This document shows, in pieces, positions 1-5,214 of a stretch of 5,214 nt of DNA (positions are counted from its first letter, which is position 1; the number at the start of each line of letters is the position of its first letter). The notes below the pieces were generated by a model. That model ran no database searches and was not told the DNA's origin. It saw nothing but the letters and a program-made list of their open reading frames with translations. This stretch comes from Spartobacteria bacterium (lineage in GTDB: Bacteria; Verrucomicrobiota; Verrucomicrobiia; Chthoniobacterales; Chthoniobacteraceae). Position numbers and translations under genes: made by a program. The stretch lies in contig JANXZI010000559.1 of the NCBI GenBank assembly GCA_025355595.1, positions 1 through 5,214 on the forward strand, written 5' to 3'.

Positions 1-795
1 CGCTCCGCGGGCCTCGAAGTGATGGCCGAGCCGAAGATTGCGGAGGCTGCGATCGGCCTGCTGGAAAGTGTGGCCGCCAAGCCCCGCCGCGAGTGGAAGC
101 TCAGCGACGGCAGTGCCGCGCACGCAATCCTCGCTGCGAAACCGCTGGCCTACTGGCGGCTGAATGAATTCTCCGGCCCGCACGCAGCCGACGCGACCGG
201 CTCCGGGCACGACGCCCTGTTCGAGAGCGGCATCACATTTTACCTCGACGGCGCGCACTCGTCGGAATTTTGCGCGAACGGTGAGGTGAACCGCGCGCCG
301 CATTTCGTCGGCGGCAGGTTGCGCGCGCGGCTGGAAAAAGTCGGTGTGCGCTACTCAGTTTCCATGTGGCTCTGGAACGGCATGCCGAATGAAGGCCGCG
401 ACGTGAGCGGCTGGCTGTTCTCGCGCGAACACGATCACGCGCTCAGCCCGTCCGGCGATCATATCGGCATCGGCGGAAAGAGCGGGAACACGGGGCGGCT
501 CGTGTTTTTCCACGGCGGCGATCCCGCGTCGGCGGTGGCGGGCAAGAGCGAGATCCCCCGCTGGCAATGGCAGCACGTCGTGCTGGTGCGCGACGGCGAA
601 TCGGTGCGCGTCTATCTCAACGGCCAGCCCGAAATCGAAACCAAGGCAGCGGCAAATTTTCCTGCTGGCTTCGAGCAGTGCTTCTTCGGCGGACGCAGCG
701 ACAACGATTCGAACTGGGAAGGACGCCTCGACGAGATTGCGGTTTTCGATCGCGCGCTGACAGATGCCGAGGTGAAAACGCTGACCGTGAATTGA
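1..795 (+). CDS. LamG / concanavalin A-like domain protein, C-terminal part (5' end outside window)
   Basis: The frame is open from the first base, so this is the last 264 residues of a longer protein. The GTG-ATG pair at 19-24 has no ribosome binding site in view and is probably internal. Residues about 1-40 look like a helical linker from a preceding domain. A LamG-type jelly-roll domain starts near residue 47 with the motif KPLAYWRLNE. Later hallmarks are WQWQHVVLVRDG followed by VRVYLNGQ, and near the C-terminus the typical closing strand NWEGRLDEIAVFDRAL. In this fold the domain is usually a carbohydrate- or protein-binding module at the end of large extracellular or envelope proteins. 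The enzyme or adhesin part, if any, would be upstream and cannot be seen. No transmembrane segment or sorting signal is visible at the C-terminus, which ends shortly after the domain. The gene converges on the M20 peptidase gene with a 19-base gap. The domain call is firm; the overall function is unknown. Confidence 0.85.
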   Translation, partial: RSAGLEVMAEPKIAEAAIGLLESVAAKPRREWKLSDGSAAHAILAAKPLAYWRLNEFSGPHAADATGSGHDALFESGITFYLDGAHSSEFCANGEVNRAPHFVGGRLRARLEKVGVRYSVSMWLWNGMPNEGRDVSGWLFSREHDHALSPSGDHIGIGGKSGNTGRLVFFHGGDPASAVAGKSEIPRWQWQHVVLVRDGESVRVYLNGQPEIETKAAANFPAGFEQCFFGGRSDNDSNWEGRLDEIAVFDRALTDAEVKTLTVN

Positions 796-814
796 TGCGT
801 TTTCTCGACGCGCC

Positions 815-1975
815 TCACTCGAAGCGCCGGACGAATTCGCGGTAAAAAGTAACCGCGCGCTCGACCGCGGCGATGTCCACGAACTCGTCCGCAGCGTGCG
901 CCTGATCGATGCTGCCCGGGCCGATGATGATGCTCGGGATGCCAGCACGGGAGAGTTTGCTCGCATCGCTGCCGAATGGGACGCCGCCGGGCGTGGCGTC
1001 GAGCCCCATGCCGGCAAGGACTGCGCTCGCGAGTTGCGCGGGCGCGGAATCGGCGGCGGTTTCCAATGCTTCGTCGAGGATGCGCGGCGGTTCCATGACG
1101 GCGTCGAAAGTCGGATGCTCCGTCTTCAACTCATCGAGCAGGCCCTGGTAGTGCGCGAGCACAGCGGGGCCGCTTTCGCCGGGGAGCAGGCGGCGATCGA
1201 TCTCGATGGCGCATGTGTCGGGGACAAAGTTCACCTGCACGCCGCCCTCGATGATGCCCACATTCACCGTCCCCGGCCCGAGCAGCGGATGCACCTTCAC
1301 CGCGAGCCGCGCGTGATCCTCCTCGATCGCGAGTACGATGCGCGCGGCGTGGACGATCGCATTCACACCGAGGTGCGGCTTGCTGCTGTGCGCCGCCTTT
1401 CCGCGCACGACGATGCGCCAGCGCAACACGCCCTTGCCCGCGATGATCGCGCGCAATCCCGTCGGCTCCGCGACCAGCGCGGCATGTACCGCCGGCGCAG
1501 GGTGCGCAGTGATGTCCTCGCAAAGTTTCACCACGCCACGATAAGAAAATTCCTCGTCCACGACGGCTGCAAGCCACACCTCGCATGGCGGCGTGATGCC
1601 TTCGTCGTGCAGCGATGAGATGGCGTGCATCATCGCCGCCAACCCGGATTTTGTGTCGCAGCTTCCCCGGCCGAACAGCTTTCCGCCCTCGATGCGCGGC
1701 TCGAATGGCGCGATGCTCATGCCCTTCACCGACACCGTGTCCATGTGCGCCTCCAGGATCACACGCCGCGACGGATCGCGCCCCGGCAGCCGCGCGATCA
1801 CATTTGGCCGGCCCGGAAAAACTTCCTGCTCCCATGCCACGATTCCGCGGTGCTCGAAGAACTCGCGCACGAACGTCGCAATCTCGCGCTCGCCCGGCCC
1901 GCCCTCGTAAAACGAGTTCACGCTGTTGATGCGAACCAGGTCCGCCAAAGTCTGAATCACCGGAGAATCACTCAT
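815..1975 (-). CDS. M20-family metallopeptidase / deacylase (ArgE/DapE-like)
   Basis: This 386-aa protein is a complete member of the M20 family, whose cytosolic enzymes use two zinc ions to hydrolyse N-acyl amino acids or small peptides (acetylornithine deacetylase, succinyl-diaminopimelate desuccinylase, carboxypeptidase G2 and relatives). The metal ligands can be followed in order: His77 in EAHMDT, the bridging Asp107 in GRGSCDTKSG, Glu142 in VVDEEFS, Glu170 in VAEPTG and His360 in DQAHAADEF. The catalytic residues would be Asp79 and Glu141. Residues about 180-290 form the inserted dimerisation domain, with HSS at 196-198. The late motif GGVPFGSDASKL (330-341) is also typical. The length is normal and there is no signal peptide. 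The ATG at 1975 is chosen because family similarity starts directly after it; the frame stays open far upstream, but there it overlaps the dipeptidase gene. The nearest ribosome binding site (GGGAGG, 1994-1999) is about 16-18 bases away, which is unusually far. The substrate cannot be read from the sequence: argE or dapE are possible, but neighbouring arginine or lysine genes are absent. A general acyl-amino-acid or dipeptide hydrolase is equally likely. Confidence 0.93.
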   Translation of the reverse strand: MSDSPVIQTLADLVRINSVNSFYEGGPGEREIATFVREFFEHRGIVAWEQEVFPGRPNVIARLPGRDPSRRVILEAHMDTVSVKGMSIAPFEPRIEGGKLFGRGSCDTKSGLAAMMHAISSLHDEGITPPCEVWLAAVVDEEFSYRGVVKLCEDITAHPAPAVHAALVAEPTGLRAIIAGKGVLRWRIVVRGKAAHSSKPHLGVNAIVHAARIVLAIEEDHARLAVKVHPLLGPGTVNVGIIEGGVQVNFVPDTCAIEIDRRLLPGESGPAVLAHYQGLLDELKTEHPTFDAVMEPPRILDEALETAADSAPAQLASAVLAGMGLDATPGGVPFGSDASKLSRAGIPSIIIGPGSIDQAHAADEFVDIAAVERAVTFYREFVRRFE

Positions 1976-2106
1976 GCCGCGCCAGCATCCGCACCTCCCG
2001 CAGCGTGCGCGAGCAGGAATCCGCGCAGCAACAGAGCGAGACAACCGCCTGCGGACGAATCCATGCGGGTACCGTCGCACGGTGATTTTCTCGGAATCGA
2101 AAACCC

Positions 2107-2814
2107 TTATTTCTTCCGAGCAGGCGGTGGCGCTTCGGCAGAAGAATCCACGCCCGTCGCTGACCATCGCCCGTCCTTTCCCGGAAGCATGGAATCCACC
2201 TGCACGGCCTTGCACGCACGCCATTGCTTGCCGATGAAGTGCCACCATTCGGTCCTCATGCCGATGAAGCCGCCGCGCGCCATCGCCCAGTGGAGAAGGT
2301 CGAAATGGTGCGCGATCACGGGATCCTTGCCGGTGTAGTTCATCGCGGCGGCAGCGGTGAATTCGTCGAAGTCCGTGGGCATTTTCATCTCGCGGCCTTT
2401 CGCGTCCACGAGCGTGGCATCCACGACCGCGCCCCAGGTGTGGAGGGCGTGGCCCTTTTCCGGGGAGGCGACGAAGGAGCGGTTTTTCACGACATCGTAG
2501 AGCGCCTGCTGTGCGTCGGGCGGGCGGTAGGCGTCCCAGATTTTGATTCCGTAGCCCTGCGGGCGGAGCCACGCCTGCGCGATTTTCAGCCCTTCCGCGA
2601 CGTGACGGCGGACGATGCAGCGCGCGGCGGCGGGATAAAGTGCGCGGCCGGTGATATTGCGTGGCGTGGCGTAGCGCAGGCCGACGAGAATCGTGGGGTC
2701 CACGGAAGCGAGATCCACCAGCGGATCATCCGCGGGCGGCGGCGTATTTTCGGCGCGCGCGGCAGTGAGGAGAAAACTGACGAGCAGGCTGACAACGATA
2801 CGCATGGGCATCAT
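2107..2814 (-). CDS. D-alanyl-D-alanine dipeptidase, VanX/DdpX type (peptidase M15D), with signal peptide
   Basis: This enzyme of about 235 aa cleaves the dipeptide D-Ala-D-Ala to two D-alanines using one zinc ion. Counting from the ATG at 2814, the zinc-binding motif is His125-x6-Asp132 (HTWGAVVD). The general base and third ligand are Glu189 and His192 in TEWWHF. Arg97 in WDAYRPPDAQ matches the arginine that VanX uses to stabilise the transition state. The N-terminus (MRIVVSLLVSFLL then TAARA) is a good signal peptide with likely cleavage after residue 21, so the enzyme is probably periplasmic or exported, like Salmonella PcgL and unlike cytosolic VanX. ATGs at 2814, 2811 and 2805 would all give this signal peptide; none has a strong ribosome binding site. 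An in-frame ATG at 2877 adds 21 charged residues that would disturb the signal. The short tail is rich in Pro, Ala and Lys. No vanH, vanA, vanR or vanS is nearby, so a role in wall turnover or D-Ala salvage is more likely than glycopeptide resistance. It lies 81 bases after sufD and may be read from the same transcript. Confidence 0.92.
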   Translation of the reverse strand: MMPMRIVVSLLVSFLLTAARAENTPPPADDPLVDLASVDPTILVGLRYATPRNITGRALYPAAARCIVRRHVAEGLKIAQAWLRPQGYGIKIWDAYRPPDAQQALYDVVKNRSFVASPEKGHALHTWGAVVDATLVDAKGREMKMPTDFDEFTAAAAMNYTGKDPVIAHHFDLLHWAMARGGFIGMRTEWWHFIGKQWRACKAVQVDSMLPGKDGRWSATGVDSSAEAPPPARKK

Positions 2815-2895
2815 TTTGAATGGCAAGCGCGGCCGGAAAAAATCCTTTTCCGATCCCGAGCGACACGTCCGTCCCATGCGGATAATACGGCGATG

Positions 2896-4227
2896 TCAGC
2901 CGAGCTTCGCGTGCAGACGGTCGCGGAGGAGTTCGCAGATGGCCTCGTGCGGCAGGCGCTCGGTGACTTCGTTCAGGAAACCGAAGACGACGAGGCGCTG
3001 CGCCTCGCGGAGCGGGATGCCGCGCGAGAGAAGGTAAAAAAGTTCCTCGGCATCCACCTGGCCGGTCGTCGCGCCGTGCGAACAGCGGACGTCGTCGGCC
3101 TCGATTTCGAGGCCGGGCGCGCTGTTCGCCTCAGCTTCGTCGGTGAGCAGGAGATTGCGGACTTTCTGATACGCGTCGGTCTTATGCGCGCCGGGGTCCA
3201 CGCGGATGAGGCCGGTGAAAATCGTGCGCGACTGGTCATTGAGCGCGTTCTTGTAAAGCAGATCGCTCGCGGTGTTCGGCGCCTCGTGAATCTGCAGCGT
3301 GCGCTGATCCACCCACTGCGATCCTTCCGTGGAGGTGATGCTCAGCATATCGCTGCGTCCGCCGGGACCGCGAAGATGGCTCACGGCTTCGCTGCGGACG
3401 TAGCGTCCGCCGAGATTCAGCACGAGCGCGAGAGCGCTGGCGTCGCGGCTGACGACGGTGTTGTTTAGGCGAAAGGCGAGCGTCTGCCGGTTGCACTGCT
3501 GCACCGCGACGTACGTGACCTTTGCGCCGTCGCCGACGATGATGTCATTGGCTCCGACGGCGAGCGCGGGGTCTTCGCCGGCGGACTGGAAATAATCCAC
3601 GACGGTCACTTTGCTCATCGGCTCCGCGATGATGATCGTGTGCGGAAAACTGGACGTGCCTTCCCCCTGCGACCAATGGAAGCACTCGATCGGCAGCGCG
3701 ATTTCCACGCCACGCGGGACATAAAGAAACGTGCCGTTCCGCACCTGCGACTCGTGCAGCGCGCCAAATTTCTGCGAGCCCAGGAGCGCACCCTCGCGCA
3801 TGAAATGTTTCTCGATCAGTTCGCGCTGCTCGCCGATAGCCTGCTCCAGCGGCATCCACAGCACGCCCTTTGCGCGAAGCGTGTCGCCGTGGAATTCCTG
3901 CGTGAGCAGACGGTCGTTTGCGAAGACCATGCGTCCCGCGGTCTCGGTGAGTCCGATCGAGCGCGCGAGAATCGCGGCCCCGTCGCCATCCGCGATCGCA
4001 TCCGCGCGATGGAACGGCGACAGGTCCACTGCCTTGACGTCTGAGAAGCGCCAATTCTCATCGGTGCGCACCGGCATCGGCAGTTGCGTGAATTTCTCCC
4101 ACGCTGCCCGCTGGCGTGCGCGGAAATATTCGGGGTGTTCGGCGAAGCCGGGCCCCGCGTCACTGACAGGACAGGCGTCAGGCACCGAAGTGTTGGCAGG
4201 TGCAGGTAGTTCCACAGTTGCGTTCAT
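2896..4227 (-). CDS. sufD: Fe-S cluster assembly protein SufD
   Basis: SufD is a scaffold subunit of the SUF machine. It pairs with SufB on a SufC ATPase dimer in the cytosol, where a nascent iron-sulphur cluster is built and passed to apoproteins. The 443-aa product is complete and close to the usual length (E. coli about 423), with a slightly long, Ala/Pro-rich N-terminus before the helical region with RTDENWRFSDV (54-64). The central right-handed beta-helix spans about 160-370, with typical strands such as GTFLYVPRGVEIALPI (165-180) and HKTDAYQKVRNLLL (348-361). The diagnostic C-terminal motif CSHGATTGQ (382-390) contains His384, equivalent to E. coli His360, one of the residues at the SufB-SufD interface linked to cluster formation. 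After it comes the helical segment ELFYLLSRGIP, which contacts SufC in the family. The ATG at 4227 follows the sufB stop by 32 bases and has only a weak GGA-like ribosome binding site. Identification as SufD rather than a second SufB rests on length, the CSHG motif and the pairing with a clear sufB. Confidence 0.96.
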   Translation of the reverse strand: MNATVELPAPANTSVPDACPVSDAGPGFAEHPEYFRARQRAAWEKFTQLPMPVRTDENWRFSDVKAVDLSPFHRADAIADGDGAAILARSIGLTETAGRMVFANDRLLTQEFHGDTLRAKGVLWMPLEQAIGEQRELIEKHFMREGALLGSQKFGALHESQVRNGTFLYVPRGVEIALPIECFHWSQGEGTSSFPHTIIIAEPMSKVTVVDYFQSAGEDPALAVGANDIIVGDGAKVTYVAVQQCNRQTLAFRLNNTVVSRDASALALVLNLGGRYVRSEAVSHLRGPGGRSDMLSITSTEGSQWVDQRTLQIHEAPNTASDLLYKNALNDQSRTIFTGLIRVDPGAHKTDAYQKVRNLLLTDEAEANSAPGLEIEADDVRCSHGATTGQVDAEELFYLLSRGIPLREAQRLVVFGFLNEVTERLPHEAICELLRDRLHAKLG

Positions 4228-4259
4228 GAAGTTTGTTTTCCGGCAATTCCACCCGCGGC

Positions 4260-5214
4260 TCAGCCGACAGAGCCTTCCATTTCCAGATCGATCAGCCGCT
4301 TCAGTTCCACGCTGTATTCCATCGGGAACTGGCGGACGAGGTCGTTCACGAAGCCGTTCACCGAAAGGCTCATGGCCTGCGCCTTGGTGAGTCCGCGCTG
4401 CTGCATGTAGAAAATCTGCTCAGCGGAAATCTGCGAGACGCTGGCCTCGTGCTGCGACGAGTTGCCGGTGCCGCGCACGGTGATCGCGGGATATGTGTCG
4501 GTGCGCGATGTCGGGTTGATCAGCAGCGCGTCGCACTCGGTGTTGTTTTTGCAGCCCTTGAGGTGCTTCGGAATGTGGACGAGCCCGCGATACGTCGAGC
4601 GGCCTTTGCCGAGGCTGATGCTTTTGCTGACGATGTTCGACGTAGTCTCATCCGCCGCGTGGATCATCTTCGCGCCCGTGTCCTGATGCTGGCCGTCGCC
4701 GGCGAGCGCGATGGAAATGACTTCGCCGCGCGCCTTGCGGCCCTTCAGCACGACGCCGGGATATTTCATCGTGAGGCGCGAACCGATGTTGCAATCAATC
4801 CACTTCACCTCGGCCGCCTCGTGCGCGATGGCGCGCTTGGTCACGAGGTTAAAGACGTTCGCGGACCAGTTTTGCACGGTGATGTACTGGAGCTTCGCGC
4901 CCTTCATGGCGACGAGTTCGACGACCGCGGAGTGCAGCGTCGCCGTCTCGAATTTCGGCGCGGTGCAGCCTTCCATGTACATCACCTCGGAGCCTTCGTC
5001 GGCGATGATGAGCGTGCGCTCGAACTGCCCGAAGTTTTCCGCATTGATGCGGAAATACGCCTGGAGCGGGTGCTTCACCTTCACGCCCGGCGGCACGTAG
5101 ATGGACGAGCCGCCACTGAACACGGCGCTGTTCAGCGCGCTGAATTTGTTGTCGCCGGTCGGGATGACTTTGCCGAACCACTTGCGGAAAATCTCCGGGT
5201 GCTCGCGCAGCCCT
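4260..5214 (-). CDS. sufB: Fe-S cluster assembly protein SufB, N-terminus outside window
   Basis: This is the larger scaffold subunit of the SUF complex and carries the residues on which the iron-sulphur cluster is assembled. The frame is open to the window edge, giving 317 residues; SufB is normally about 470-480 aa, so roughly 155 N-terminal residues are missing. The GTG at 5123 is internal, since typical SufB sequence (KVIPTGDNKFSALNSAVFS) runs straight through it. Recognisable motifs are IYVPPGVK, AYFRINAENFGQFERTLI, YMEGCTAP, VQNWSANVFNLVTKRA, DGQHQDTGAKMIH, ECDALLI and the C-terminal MEGSVG. By fragment numbering, Cys83 in EGC aligns with E. coli Cys254, Cys227 in ECDALLI with Cys405, and His255-Glu256 with the following HE pair. 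The assembly residues are therefore intact. The wording (NKFSALNSAV, ITVQNWSANV) is nearer the form common in actinobacteria and cyanobacteria than the gamma-proteobacterial one; this comparison is from memory. It is co-directional with sufD 32 bases downstream, evidently one operon. Any upstream regulator or promoter would be outside the window. Confidence 0.97.
   Translation of the reverse strand, partial: GLREHPEIFRKWFGKVIPTGDNKFSALNSAVFSGGSSIYVPPGVKVKHPLQAYFRINAENFGQFERTLIIADEGSEVMYMEGCTAPKFETATLHSAVVELVAMKGAKLQYITVQNWSANVFNLVTKRAIAHEAAEVKWIDCNIGSRLTMKYPGVVLKGRKARGEVISIALAGDGQHQDTGAKMIHAADETTSNIVSKSISLGKGRSTYRGLVHIPKHLKGCKNNTECDALLINPTSRTDTYPAITVRGTGNSSQHEASVSQISAEQIFYMQQRGLTKAQAMSLSVNGFVNDLVRQFPMEYSVELKRLIDLEMEGSVG

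Noticed and set aside
796..814. Bidirectional terminator between the converging LamG and M20 genes
   Set aside because: The gap is only 19 bases, and no strong GC stem with a following T-run is visible in it or at the adjacent gene ends.
896..1618. 240-codon open frame on the + strand, opposite the M20 gene
   Set aside because: It lies wholly antisense to a complete M20 gene with all catalytic motifs, and its composition is that of a shadow frame.
2071..2083. Short inverted repeat accgt-cgc-acggt downstream of the dipeptidase as a terminator
   Set aside because: The stem is only 5 base pairs with a 3-base loop, and on the transcribed (-) strand no T-run follows it.
1976..2572. N-terminal extension of about 199 residues on the M20 protein (frame open from 2572)
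   Set aside because: The extension is out of frame with, and largely overlaps, the dipeptidase gene. It has no M20 similarity and is Arg-rich in the manner of a shadow frame. Family similarity begins at the ATG at 1975.
2107..2814. Vancomycin-resistance gene vanX
   Set aside because: The enzyme family matches, but a signal peptide is present and no other van genes adjoin it, so a resistance label is not supported.
2224..3468. 414-codon open frame on the + strand, opposite the dipeptidase and sufD genes
   Set aside because: It is antisense to two well-recognised genes and spans the boundary between them. Its product is rich in Arg, Ala, Gly, Val and His in the way typical of complementary-strand translation of GC-rich genes, with no recognisable motif.
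4260..5123. A complete short SufB-like protein starting at the GTG at 5123
   Set aside because: Typical SufB sequence continues in frame upstream of this GTG to the window edge, so the gene is cut by the window, not truncated.

Overview
The window comes from a GC-rich bacterial chromosome and is almost entirely coding. It holds five protein genes. One is on the + strand at the left edge (1-795, open at its 5' side). Four lie head to tail on the - strand (815-5214, the last open at its 5' side). The LamG-type protein and the general composition would suit a GC-rich member of the PVC group such as Verrucomicrobiota. That is a guess from style, because no rRNA or marker gene is present.

Layout from left to right. 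(1) The C-terminal 264 residues of a protein ending in a LamG/concanavalin A-like domain, + strand. (2) Across a 19-base convergent gap, a complete M20-family zinc peptidase/deacylase of 386 aa with every expected metal ligand, - strand. (3) After a 131-base spacer, a complete D-Ala-D-Ala dipeptidase of the VanX/DdpX type (M15D), about 235 aa, with a predicted signal peptide, - strand. (4) After an 81-base spacer, complete sufD, 443 aa, - strand. (5) After a 32-base gap, the C-terminal two thirds of sufB, which runs off the right edge, - strand.

How they work together. SufB and SufD are the scaffold partners of the SUF iron-sulphur cluster assembly machine and are clearly co-transcribed in the order sufB-sufD. 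The usual third partner, the ATPase SufC, is not between them and is not downstream, so it must lie outside the window. The two peptidases follow on the same strand with larger gaps. They may be read through from suf or have their own promoters. An exported D-Ala-D-Ala dipeptidase next to an M20 hydrolase would fit salvage of cell-wall peptides, but that link rests only on position.

No mobile element, CRISPR array, RNA gene or convincing previously undescribed system is visible. The points most worth a second look are the missing sufC in the sufB-sufD pair, the unusual translation-start region of the M20 gene (a 30-codon frame with an ATGA overlap and a 6-codon frame with a better ribosome binding site), and the signal-peptide-bearing VanX-type enzyme.
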